Positions 1 to 6,628 of a stretch of 12,329 nucleotides of DNA are shown here, piece by piece. Under the pieces are notes generated by a model. The model was given only the letters and a program-made list of their open reading frames with translations. It did not search any database and was not told the DNA's origin. The translations under genes were made by a program, and so were the position numbers. The stretch's first letter is position 1; each line of letters opens with the position of its first letter. The stretch is from CAYFTL01 sp964346145 (lineage in GTDB: Bacteria; Bacillota; Clostridia; Christensenellales; Aristaeellaceae): the NCBI GenBank assembly GCA_964346145.1, contig CAYFTL010000047.1:1-12329 (forward strand), read 5' to 3'.

Positions 1-332
1 TTAATGCCTTTTAGCCCCAAATGAGCGATTCGTTCCAATTCCTCTAAAGCGTTTTGAGCATCGGGATGGATTGAACCGAAGGATATGATTTTATCGTTTT
101 GGATTTGAGCCGCCCAGTTGTTGATGGTGCGCTGTTGGCTGGGTTTGGTGGCGATGGGCAGCACCACGCGGTAAGCGCAATCTTCACGCTCGCTGTCTCG
201 AATCAGACTGGCGAGGGTGCCGTCGCTGTGAGGAATGAGTCCGCCTCCGTTGTAGGACATGGATTCCAGCGCTTTGGAAGCAATTGTTTCAGGAAAAACA
301 TGGGTGTGAAAGTCAATGAACATAGTTTGCAT
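1..332 (-). CDS. Amidohydrolase family protein, N-terminal part (cut by window edge)
   Basis: The first 110 codons of a minus-strand gene read without a stop to the window edge, so the C-terminus is missing. The protein begins MQTMFIDFHTHVFPE. The H9-x-H11 pair on the first strand is the classic first metal-ligand motif of TIM-barrel amidohydrolases (the amidohydrolase-2 / TatD-like group). Around residues 83-110 the pattern ISFGSIHPDA, then LGLKGIK, matches the typical 'G-x-HP-x2' and 'G-x-KG-I-K' elements of that group, so a metal-dependent hydrolase or decarboxylase-like fold is likely; the substrate cannot be told. The start at 332 is preceded by AGGAG five bases upstream. A second ATG at 323 would place that site 14 bases away and is less likely. 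The gene is divergently transcribed from the Big2 wall protein and has its own promoter-like site. Confidence 0.8.
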   Translation of the reverse strand, partial: MQTMFIDFHTHVFPETIASKALESMSYNGGGLIPHSDGTLASLIRDSEREDCAYRVVLPIATKPSQQRTINNWAAQIQNDKIISFGSIHPDAQNALEELERIAHLGLKGI

Positions 333-362
333 CCGTTCTCCTAGATATTTTAAACAGCATTC

Positions 363-391
363 AGTATACAAAAAATGTGGCCATACGTCGA
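363..391 (-). promoter_or_regulatory. Candidate sigma-A promoter for the amidohydrolase gene
   Basis: Read on the minus strand, a -35-like TCGACG (391-386) and a -10 TATACT (368-363) are separated by exactly 17 bases. The -10 matches the consensus at 5 of 6 positions and the -35 at 4 of 6. The site lies about 30 bases upstream of the chosen start codon, leaving a short leader. It is called by pattern only. Confidence 0.5.
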
Positions 392-451
392 GTGATTTCT
401 CGTAATATGCGTGTTTGTGGCCTGTCGCGTAATAAATTTTACATAAAGGGC

Positions 452-480
452 TTGCAAACGACCGAAAAATGTAATAGAAT
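452..480 (+). promoter_or_regulatory. Candidate sigma-A promoter for the Big2/C40 wall protein
   Basis: TTGCAA at 452-457 and TAGAAT at 475-480 are separated by 17 bases, a good housekeeping promoter pattern (4 of 6 and 5 of 6 matches). Transcription would start near 487, inside the inverted repeat at 481-508, leaving a leader of about 50 bases before the ATG at 540. Confidence 0.55.
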
Positions 481-508
481 TGAAACAAATTTACGCACAA
501 TTGTTTCA
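481..508. promoter_or_regulatory. Perfect inverted repeat at the likely transcription start (operator or leader hairpin)
   Basis: TGAAACAA (481-488) and its exact reverse complement TTGTTTCA (501-508) are separated by 12 bases. The repeat begins directly after the -10 hexamer of the wall-protein promoter and ends 18 bases before its GGAGGGA ribosome binding site. This is a typical place for a repressor operator. As RNA, the arms could form an 8-bp leader hairpin, but a start near 487 would remove most of the first arm, which makes a DNA operator the more natural reading. No regulator gene is visible nearby. Confidence 0.45.
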
Positions 509-539
509 TTTTATGATATTTAACTTGGAGGGAACGTAT

Positions 540-2894
540 ATGTTATCGCGTATCAAGCGGTTTGCTGCGATGTGTCTGGCTGTTTTGCTAATGACGATGG
601 GTTCGGCTGCCGTTTATAGTGCGCCTGCCTATGCAGCGCCTGCGGTAAAACAGGTGACGCTCAACAAAAAGAGCTTGAAGCTGGATATGAAAAATCGAAA
701 GACGTACACCTTGAAAGCCAGCGTGTCGCCCAAAAAAGCAAAGCAGAGCGTTAAGTGGTCTACGAGCAACAAAGCCGTGGCCACGGTAAACAGCAAAGGC
801 GTAGTGACGCTAAAAAAAGCCGGATCGGCCACCATTACGGCGACTTCTACGGCCAACAGCAAGAAGAAGGCGCAAACCAAAATAACCGTTACAGACACGC
901 GTGCGCCCAAGAAAGTTTCGGCTACCAAAAAGAATATTAAACTGGCCGTGGGGGAAACCGATCAGTTGGCGGTCAAGGTATCGCCCAGCAGCGCCAACAA
1001 CGGCGTAAAGTATTCGACTTCTAAAACTTCAGTGGCCACGGTAAACAGCAAAGGCGTTGTTACGGCTAAAAAATCGGGTACTGCCAAGATTACGGTGCGC
1101 TCGGCTTATAATTCTAGTGTAAAGGATACTGTCAGTGTAACGGTTGTAAAGGCGAGCACGCCCAAATCGATCAGCATTACCCCCAGCGTCAATTCGCTGA
1201 CAATCAAAAAGACGCTTCAGCTGAAGGCCAAGGTTGCTCCTTCGACGGCAAGCCAAAAGGTAACCTGGAAGAGCAGCAATACCAGCGTGGCCAAGGTAAA
1301 TAGCAACGGTTTGGTGACGGCAAAAAAAGCTGGTACGGTAACCATTACCGCCACATCTCAAACGAAATTGAGCATCAAGAAATCGTTCAAACTTACGGTT
1401 GTGGATGCAAAAAAACCCACTTCGGTGGTGGTTGAAGGCAGCAACAAGTTGACCCTTGACATTGGCGAAACCAATCAGCTTTCGGCTAGCGTTCTGCCTA
1501 CAACGGCGAGCCAATCCGTCAAATACAAGAGCAGCGCGACCGGGGTGGCCACGGTAAATAGCAAAGGACTGATCACCGCTAAAAAGGCGGGCAAAGCTGT
1601 GATAACAGTTTATGCGTCGGGCAACAGTAGCGTCAAGAAGACCGTTACGGTGACGATTAAAAAGTTGGCGGCGCCCAGTTCAATTTCCCTAAGCCCCAAC
1701 ACCAACACTTTGGCCATTAAAAAGACGCTTCAGCTGAAGGCCAGCGTTTCTCCTTCCACCGCCAGCCAGCAGCTGACCTGGAAGAGCAGCAACACCAGCG
1801 TGGCTACGGTAAGCTCCAGCGGTTTGGTTACGGCAAAAAAAGTGGGCAAGGTGACCGTAACGGTCAGTTCAAAGCGCAAAAGTTCGATTAAAAAGACCCT
1901 GACCATAAATGTGGTAGACCCCACGGTTCCCACTTCGATCAGCCTGTCGGTGAAGGAAGTTATGTTGGGCCAGAAGGATACCCTGACCGTAAAAACCAGC
2001 ATTTCGCCCAGCACCGCCAACAAGACGGTAAACTGGTCGAGCAGCAACGTTTCTGTAGCATCGGTCAGCTCCTCGGGCAAGATCACCGCCAACAAAGCGG
2101 GTACAGCTACAATTAAAGCAACCACAGCCAAGGGTGGGCAGGTGGCCACCGTGAGCGTTACCGTTTTGGATACGACGCGCTCGACCACGGTTCCTGCGCG
2201 CACCACTTCGGTTTCGGGCATAAAAGGTAATCTTGCTAAAATCGAAGCGATTCGCCGGAGCGCGCGCAGCCAGGTGGACAGCGAAGTGCTTCAAGGCAAT
2301 ATAAGCGCCAGCGAAGCCAACACGCGTAAGGCCATCATCGACCGTGCATTCGAGATGCAAGAGTTCCCGTGGATGGTTGAGAAAAAACAGGATTATTGGA
2401 ATTTGAGCCTCAATCACAAGGCTTTCTTGCCGGGGAAAGTATATTATGGGTTGCCTTATATACAGCATGGCAACAACTACAATTACGCAAACCGCCAATA
2501 CAACGTGGCCAAAGCGGTTGCTGAAAAGCGCTATACCAACACTGGAAAAGGCTATTACATCATGAACCAGGACCGGTACCTGAACGGCAAGTACGTGGGC
2601 AACGATTGTTCTTCCTTTGTGTCCCAGGCACAATTCAAGGGGAATTACAACAACACCACCGCAATTGCCAAGTCCTCGTTGTACAAGAATATTAGCAGAA
2701 CCGATATGCGGCCGGGCGACCTGCTGGTGCGCTCTGGAAACCACACGGTGTTGTTCCTGTATTACACCAACGCGGCCAAAACCCAGATGATGATCATCGA
2801 ACAGGGCGGAAATGGCAACACGGTTATTTGCAGTGTGATGTCGGTGGCCAAATACAGCAACTACACCCCCAGGCGTCAAAAGACGTTCCGGTAA
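540..2894 (+). CDS. Secreted protein with six Big2 (Ig-like) domains and a C-terminal NlpC/P60-like peptidase domain
   Basis: This 784-residue exported protein probably acts in the cell wall. Residues 1-32 form a signal peptide (MLSRIKRF, a hydrophobic core, cleavage after AYA). Six Big2 domains of about 80 residues follow, at roughly 36-118, 123-203, 207-288, 293-374, 379-459 and 464-543, each with an SxxxVAxVxSxGxVTAxKxG-type core. A short Thr/Ser-rich linker and a helical stretch (560-615) lead to the C-terminal domain. There GNDCSSFVS (Cys690), SGNHTVLF (His735) and IIEQGG (Glu754) resemble the Cys-His-polar triad of C40 peptidoglycan endopeptidases. The Big2 part is lysine-rich, consistent with binding anionic wall polymers. 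I see no LPXTG motif, SLH domain or choline-binding repeats, so attachment would rest on the Big2 domains. The ATG at 540 has GGAGGGA six bases upstream; an in-frame TTG at 480 lacks a site and overlaps the promoter. Peptidase class is likely; substrate is inferred. Confidence 0.88.
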   Translation: MLSRIKRFAAMCLAVLLMTMGSAAVYSAPAYAAPAVKQVTLNKKSLKLDMKNRKTYTLKASVSPKKAKQSVKWSTSNKAVATVNSKGVVTLKKAGSATITATSTANSKKKAQTKITVTDTRAPKKVSATKKNIKLAVGETDQLAVKVSPSSANNGVKYSTSKTSVATVNSKGVVTAKKSGTAKITVRSAYNSSVKDTVSVTVVKASTPKSISITPSVNSLTIKKTLQLKAKVAPSTASQKVTWKSSNTSVAKVNSNGLVTAKKAGTVTITATSQTKLSIKKSFKLTVVDAKKPTSVVVEGSNKLTLDIGETNQLSASVLPTTASQSVKYKSSATGVATVNSKGLITAKKAGKAVITVYASGNSSVKKTVTVTIKKLAAPSSISLSPNTNTLAIKKTLQLKASVSPSTASQQLTWKSSNTSVATVSSSGLVTAKKVGKVTVTVSSKRKSSIKKTLTINVVDPTVPTSISLSVKEVMLGQKDTLTVKTSISPSTANKTVNWSSSNVSVASVSSSGKITANKAGTATIKATTAKGGQVATVSVTVLDTTRSTTVPARTTSVSGIKGNLAKIEAIRRSARSQVDSEVLQGNISASEANTRKAIIDRAFEMQEFPWMVEKKQDYWNLSLNHKAFLPGKVYYGLPYIQHGNNYNYANRQYNVAKAVAEKRYTNTGKGYYIMNQDRYLNGKYVGNDCSSFVSQAQFKGNYNNTTAIAKSSLYKNISRTDMRPGDLLVRSGNHTVLFLYYTNAAKTQMMIIEQGGNGNTVICSVMSVAKYSNYTPRRQKTFR
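1206..1743 (+). repeat. Internal DNA repeats in the Big2 region
   Basis: An identical 25-base block occurs at 1206-1230 (domain 3) and 1719-1743 (domain 5), 513 bases or exactly 171 codons apart, a two-domain period. It encodes the KKTLQLKA core and contains the palindrome CTTCAGCTGAAG. A separate identical 26-base block occurs at 777-802 (domain 1) and 1032-1057 (domain 2), 255 bases apart, with a one-mismatch version in domain 4 near 1545. These mark recent or homogenised duplications within the gene. Confidence 0.75.
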
Positions 2895-2924
2895 GCTGGA
2901 TTAGCTTTCGTGCTGGTACAAAAC

Positions 2925-2957
2925 AAAACCCAACCGTTTTTAGCGGTTGGGTTTTTG
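2925..2957 (+). terminator. Intrinsic terminator after the wall-protein gene
   Basis: The arms at 2925-2936 and 2944-2955 pair perfectly over 12 bp (core CCCAACCG/CGGTTGGG) around a 7-base loop. The distal arm ends in five T residues followed by GG. It starts 30 bases after the TAA of the wall-protein gene and isolates it from the HAD gene. Confidence 0.85.
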
Positions 2958-2968
2958 GATAACAGGGG

Positions 2969-2999
2969 GTTTGCTTTTTTCGCGCAAACTTGCTAAAGT
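2969..2999 (+). promoter_or_regulatory. Weak candidate promoter for the HAD-DMT pair, overlapped by a small inverted repeat
   Basis: TTGCTT (2971-2976) and TAAAGT (2994-2999) are 17 bases apart, and the HAD start codon follows 32 bases later. GTTTGC at 2969-2974 and GCAAAC at 2984-2989 form a perfect 6-bp inverted repeat over the -35 element, which could be an operator. Both calls rest on pattern alone. Confidence 0.35.
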
Positions 3000-3030
3000 A
3001 AATAGGTTAGCAACTTGAGGAGGTTTTGGG

Positions 3031-3669
3031 ATGATTGACGCCGTCGTGTTCGATGTGGGGAATGTGTTGATAGAATTTGACCCCCGAAATATATTGGCCA
3101 AGCTTTTTCCGGGCGATGAGGCACAGGGTGTGCGCAGAGATATGATGCAGCTGCTGTTTAGGGATCCGATTTGGCTGGCCATGGACCGGGGAACGGTTAC
3201 CATGGAAACTGTGGCTGAGCAATTTGCCCAAAGGTACCCGCACCTTACCGATGAGATGAACCTACTCTTAAACCGATGGACCGAGCAGGTGCAGCCGATT
3301 TCCCAGAGTATCGAGCTGCTAAAGCGTTTGAAAGAGAGGGGCTACAAGGTTTATGCGCTGACCAATTTTGCGGGGAAACCCTTTGAACAGGTAAAGCGCC
3401 GATACGATTTCTTTGAGCTGTTTGACGGCTGTGTGGTGTCGGCTGAGGAGTATCTTTTAAAGCCTGATTTGGAGATTTATAGAAGGCTGCTGGAGCGCTA
3501 TGGTTTAACGGCTGAAAAGGTGTTGTTTATAGACGATAGTGTAGCCAACGTCGAAGCGGCGATGTACTTGGGAATGCAGGCGCACGTATTTAAAAATGAT
3601 ACGCGGCCCATCGAAGAGATGTTGGGTCTGGATGGCGCTATGAACGGGACGGTGAACGATGAAGGATAA
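3031..3669 (+). CDS. HAD-superfamily hydrolase (subfamily IA, YihX-like)
   Basis: This 212-residue soluble protein carries all four HAD motifs. Motif I is VVFDVGNVL with the likely nucleophile Asp8; motif II is ALTNF with Thr111; the motif III lysine is Lys144 in LLKPD; motif IV is VLFIDDS with Asp168/Asp169. A variable cap lies around residues 15-90. In motif I the usual second aspartate (DxD) is Gly10. The same FDxGN/G pattern occurs in the YihX-type sugar-phosphate phosphatases and epoxide-hydrolase-like HADs, so this is a subgroup trait and not obvious damage. The substrate is probably a small phosphate ester but cannot be specified. The ATG at 3031 has GAGGAGG seven bases upstream. The 3' end overlaps the next gene by 11 bases, so the two are probably cotranscribed. 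Confidence 0.85.
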   Translation: MIDAVVFDVGNVLIEFDPRNILAKLFPGDEAQGVRRDMMQLLFRDPIWLAMDRGTVTMETVAEQFAQRYPHLTDEMNLLLNRWTEQVQPISQSIELLKRLKERGYKVYALTNFAGKPFEQVKRRYDFFELFDGCVVSAEEYLLKPDLEIYRRLLERYGLTAEKVLFIDDSVANVEAAMYLGMQAHVFKNDTRPIEEMLGLDGAMNGTVNDEG

Positions 3670-4576
3670 AAAGAGGGCGCTGCTGAGCAAATTGGCTCTT
3701 TTTTTAGCGGCGATGATTTGGGGCAGTTCTTTCTTTGTCGTCAAAAATACGGTGGATGAATTTCCCACGTTTTTGTTGCTGGCTATCCGGTTTACGCTGG
3801 GTAGCCTTATACTTTCGCTGATTTTTGCCCGGAAAATACGAAAAACAGACCGAAAGTCTTTAGTTTGCGGGGCTTTTTTAGGCGTTCTGTTGTTTGGTGC
3901 CTATGCCATTCAAACGGTGGGGCTGACCGACACCACCCCGGGCAAGAACGCTTTTTTGACCGCGGTATACTGTGTGATCGTTCCGTTCTTCTATTGGATG
4001 GTCGATAAAAGGCGCCCAGACCGTTTTCACATTATCGTTTCTCTTATTTGCGTTGCGGGCATAGGATTTGCTTCGCTTGATGGGGATTTAAGCGTGCGCT
4101 GGGGGGATGTGCTCACGCTGGTCAGTGGATTATTTTTCGCAGCCCACATTGTGGCAATTAGCAAACTGGGCAAGGAGCGGGATGCGGTGGTGCTCACCAT
4201 TATGCAGTTTGTAACCTGCGCGGTGCTCTCCTGGCTGGCAACCCTTGGCTTCGAAGAGTTTCCGGTTCGGGTGAGCAACAAGGCCCTTTGGTCGCTGCTG
4301 TATTTGGCGGTGCTGCCCACCTCCTTGGCGCTGCTGCTGCAAAATGTGGGGCAGCAGGGCACGGACCCGGCGTCTGCTTCGCTGATACTGAGCCTGGAAG
4401 CGGTGTTTGGCGTGTTGTTTTCGGTTGTGTTTTATGGAGAACAGCTTAGTGCAAAATTAATCGTGGGTTTTTTGCTAATTTTTGTGGCTATCGTTATTTC
4501 GGAAACCAAATTGGCTTTTCTCCCTTTCTTTTCCACGCGCGGGGAAACGCTTGCAGATACGGAAGAGCTGAGTTGA
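3659..4576 (+). CDS. DMT-superfamily (EamA) transporter
   Basis: This 305-residue integral membrane protein has the usual length and two-repeat layout of EamA transporters: about ten hydrophobic helices, with repeats at roughly residues 12-140 and 150-285. The first helix carries the family signature WGSSFFVVK (residues 21-29). The second repeat ends with the typical PASASLILSLEAVFG and a final FVAIVISE helix, followed by a short polar tail. Family members export amino acids, metabolites or drugs across the cytoplasmic membrane; the substrate here is not predictable. The start at 3659 overlaps the end of the HAD gene by 11 bases and has only a weak GGGA-type ribosome site, which points to translational coupling. 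The gene ends 26 bases before a strong bidirectional terminator. Confidence 0.88.
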   Translation: MKDKKRALLSKLALFLAAMIWGSSFFVVKNTVDEFPTFLLLAIRFTLGSLILSLIFARKIRKTDRKSLVCGAFLGVLLFGAYAIQTVGLTDTTPGKNAFLTAVYCVIVPFFYWMVDKRRPDRFHIIVSLICVAGIGFASLDGDLSVRWGDVLTLVSGLFFAAHIVAISKLGKERDAVVLTIMQFVTCAVLSWLATLGFEEFPVRVSNKALWSLLYLAVLPTSLALLLQNVGQQGTDPASASLILSLEAVFGVLFSVVFYGEQLSAKLIVGFLLIFVAIVISETKLAFLPFFSTRGETLADTEELS

Positions 4577-4602
4577 TCAGTTTGGGTAGTGTTTGACTAT
4601 AA

Positions 4603-4645
4603 GCAAAAGAGGAGCCCCTACAAGTAGTAGGGGCTCCTCTTTTGC
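4603..4645. terminator. Bidirectional terminator, perfect 19-bp-arm palindrome
   Basis: The arms at 4603-4621 and 4627-4645 are exact reverse complements around a 5-base loop (AAGTA). Each distal arm contains CTCTTTTGC, so a U-rich run emerges on either strand, although it lies inside the stem. The element sits between the convergent ends of the DMT transporter gene (stop at 4576) and uppP (stop at 4667) and would end transcripts from both sides. Confidence 0.85.
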
Positions 4646-4666
4646 CAGCCATATGAAGCTAATTGA

Positions 4667-5461
4667 TTACAAAAACAAATGAAAAACGTATTGATCTAGC
4701 CCAACCAAAATGCCCAACAGGGCGGTGTAGAGCGCAAACCACTTCAGACTGATCTTCTGAATTACGTACAGCATAAAGCGGATGGCCAGGAAGCCGAACA
4801 GAGCGGCGCTTACAACGCCGACGATCACCGGCAGGATACCGCCAGAATTCTGAACCACAGTACCGTCAAACACGCTGCCCAGCTCCAACACCAAAGCACC
4901 CAATATGGCCGGGATGGACATCAAAAACGAAAAGTCGGCGGCGCTTTTTCGGGTTAATCCCGAAGCCAAACCACCGGTTAAGGTTGAGCCCGAACGGGAA
5001 ACGCCGGGCAATATACCCAAGGTGCCCTGCACTCCGCCCATAATCAAGGCATCCTTCCAGGTGGGGTTCTTATGCTTAGGCTTGCGAATCTTGACGAGGT
5101 AATCGGCCAAGGTGAGCAAAAGCGCGGTGATGATGAACGAAATGCCCAGGTATGCACCGGAAAAGGCTGCATCAAGCAGATCATCCAGCAAAACCTTGGT
5201 GAGTACGGCCGGTATGGTAGCGATCACCAGCAGCCACAACTCGGAAGTCAGCGGATGGCAGATCATGTGCCAAATACGCTTCCAGTATACGGCGACCACA
5301 GCCACCAGCGTGCCCACGTGCAGCAGAACCTCTAAGGTCATGCCTTCGCCGGAAATTCCCATAAGGGATTGGGCAAGCATCAAGTGGCCGGAAGAGCTGA
5401 TCGGAAGAAACTCGGATACCCCTTGCACCAATCCGAGGACAAACGCTTGAATAATGGACAT
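4667..5461 (-). CDS. uppP: Undecaprenyl-diphosphate phosphatase UppP (BacA)
   Basis: This 264-residue polytopic membrane protein dephosphorylates undecaprenyl pyrophosphate at the cytoplasmic membrane. It regenerates the lipid carrier for peptidoglycan and other wall polymers and gives bacitracin tolerance when abundant. Both signature regions are intact: the (E/Q)xxxE motif Gln13-Glu17 running into FLPISSSGHL (His26), and LPGVSRSGST with Arg156. Length agrees with the family (about 265-275). The chosen ATG at 5461 is preceded by GGAGGAGGA five bases upstream. A longer in-frame reading to 5503 would translate through that ribosome site and is rejected. The gene is monocistronic, convergent with the DMT gene and divergent from the pirin gene. 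Confidence 0.95.
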   Translation of the reverse strand: MSIIQAFVLGLVQGVSEFLPISSSGHLMLAQSLMGISGEGMTLEVLLHVGTLVAVVAVYWKRIWHMICHPLTSELWLLVIATIPAVLTKVLLDDLLDAAFSGAYLGISFIITALLLTLADYLVKIRKPKHKNPTWKDALIMGGVQGTLGILPGVSRSGSTLTGGLASGLTRKSAADFSFLMSIPAILGALVLELGSVFDGTVVQNSGGILPVIVGVVSAALFGFLAIRFMLYVIQKISLKWFALYTALLGILVGLDQYVFHLFL

Positions 5462-5501
5462 AGTATTCCTCCTCCGGAACATATTTAATAAAGCATATAT
5501 C

Positions 5502-5530
5502 ATTGTACTTCAGACAATGGTGATCTACAA
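5502..5530 (-). promoter_or_regulatory. Candidate promoter for uppP
   Basis: On the minus strand, TTGTAG (5530-5525) and TACAAT (5507-5502) are 17 bases apart. The -10 matches 5 of 6 consensus positions and the -35 only 3 of 6. The ATG follows about 40 bases downstream. I see no other distinct element in the 253-base gap 5462-5714 apart from this site and the pirin promoter. Confidence 0.4.
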
Positions 5531-5608
5531 GCAAGTTTTGTGGAATGCTGGTTAAGGATTTGTCAAAGTAGGCGATGGACGAAGCGGAGGGCGGTAGTCA
5601 CAAAAAGG

Positions 5609-5636
5609 TTTGAAATCGGAGCCGATAGTGTATAAT
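5609..5636 (+). promoter_or_regulatory. Candidate promoter for the pirin-yjdI-yjdJ cluster
   Basis: A perfect -10 hexamer TATAAT lies at 5631-5636, with TTTGAA at 5609-5614 and a 16-base spacer. The leader to the pirin ATG at 5715 would be about 70 bases. I could not find a convincing regulatory hairpin in it. Confidence 0.5.
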
Positions 5637-5714
5637 TAAAACAGACGTTTTGTGGCGAGAGTTGATGTTCCAATGAATCTGGCCGCGGGGACTAAACAAG
5701 GAGGAAGACAGGTT

Positions 5715-6563
5715 ATGAAAGAAAGAACAATCAAAACCATGGTACAGGGCAATCGGGCGGTAGACGGAGCCGGTGTACACTTGGTGCGGGTGCTGGGCAG
5801 GGACACGGTGGAAGATTTTGATCCGTTTTTGATGCTCGACTCCTTTGACTCTCAAAACCCCGACGACTACACGAAGGGTTTTCCGTGGCATCCCCACCGG
5901 GGCATTGAGACCATAACCTATTTAGCCGAAGGCGAAATCGATCACATGGACAGTTTGGGCAACAAGGGGAAAATCGCCGCAGGGCAAAGCCAGTGGATGA
6001 CCGCGGGCAGCGGAATTATGCACCAGGAGATGCCCCAAGCTTCGGACCGCATGTTGGGCTTGCAATTCTGGTTGAACCTGTCCCGGGTAGAAAAAATGAC
6101 AGAACCAAAATATTTTGATATTACAAAAGAGATGGTGGGCGTTGCCCAAGAGCCGGGCGCAACAGTGCGCGTCATCGCTGGGCAATATAAAGAGGTGCGC
6201 GGGGTAAAGCCGCCTCATGTTCAAGCCACGTTGTACGACGTGAGTTTGGAGGCCGGGGCGTCGATAGTGCTTCCTGCCAAGGCGGACGAAACCGTGTTTG
6301 TGTTTTTGCTCGAAGGGGACGGGATCGTCGCAGGTAAGAGCGTAGCTGCTAAGACTGCTGTGCTGCTGGAGGACGGGGACACAGTAACGGTAAGCGCTCC
6401 TGCTGCTTCACAGCTTAGGTTCATATTTGCCATGGCCAAGCCCTTGGGCGAGCCGGTTGCATGGGGTGGTCCCATCGTGATGAACACGCGGGACGAACTG
6501 ATGCAAACCTTTAAAGAGCTTGAGGATGGCAGCTTTATTAAGCACAACCCGGCACAGCAATAG
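5715..6563 (+). CDS. Pirin family protein
   Basis: This 282-residue bicupin has the classic pirin N-terminal signature: FDPFLMLDSF (36-44), FPWHPHRGIETITYL with metal ligands His59 and His61, and QWMTAGSGIMHQEMP with His103 and Glu105. These four residues match the Fe-binding set of known pirins. The second cupin half (about 165-280) ends in the usual GGPIVMN region. Pirins bind a mononuclear metal, usually iron; some show quercetin dioxygenase activity and others act as redox-sensitive partners of enzymes or regulators. The exact role here is unknown. The ATG at 5715 follows AAGGAGG with a 10-base spacer. An upstream in-frame GTG at 5652 lacks a ribosome site and would read through this one. 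No terminator separates it from the next gene, 65 bases away, so the three downstream-linked genes may share a transcript. Confidence 0.92.
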   Translation: MKERTIKTMVQGNRAVDGAGVHLVRVLGRDTVEDFDPFLMLDSFDSQNPDDYTKGFPWHPHRGIETITYLAEGEIDHMDSLGNKGKIAAGQSQWMTAGSGIMHQEMPQASDRMLGLQFWLNLSRVEKMTEPKYFDITKEMVGVAQEPGATVRVIAGQYKEVRGVKPPHVQATLYDVSLEAGASIVLPAKADETVFVFLLEGDGIVAGKSVAAKTAVLLEDGDTVTVSAPAASQLRFIFAMAKPLGEPVAWGGPIVMNTRDELMQTFKELEDGSFIKHNPAQQ

Positions 6564-6628
6564 GCCGGGGGGACCCTGGAAGGATTTTAAAGTAAGTGGA
6601 TTGAGCACGTTGAAAGGGGTGGCTTGCC

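Noticed and set aside
99..344. An 81-codon plus-strand open frame over the amidohydrolase gene
   Set aside because: It is antisense to a coding frame with an HxH metal motif and a good ribosome site, and shows no domain of its own.
480..539. Upstream TTG start extending the wall protein by 20 residues
   Set aside because: It overlaps the -10 hexamer, translates through the GGAGGGA ribosome site and would place a poor segment before an otherwise classic signal peptide.
1029..1514. A 161-codon minus-strand open frame in the Big2 region
   Set aside because: It is a shadow of the repeated, stop-poor Big2 coding sequence; no family motif or ribosome site.
1869..2879. A 336-codon open frame on the minus strand opposite the wall-protein gene
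   Set aside because: It is fully antisense to a well-supported gene, has no ribosome site or recognisable domain, and its odd His/Arg/Gly-rich composition is what the complement of this codon use produces.
480..2894. CRISPR-like or satellite repeat reading of the Big2 repeats
   Set aside because: The repeats are in frame, about 255 bases long, divergent at DNA level and encode a known domain, so they are protein domain repeats.
5462..5503. Upstream extension of uppP by 14 residues
   Set aside because: The extension reads through GGAGGAGGA and adds an RRR stretch not expected in the family; the ATG at 5461 gives the normal UppP N-terminus.
5652..5714. Upstream GTG start for the pirin gene
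   Set aside because: No ribosome site precedes it, and it reads through the AAGGAGG that serves the ATG at 5715.
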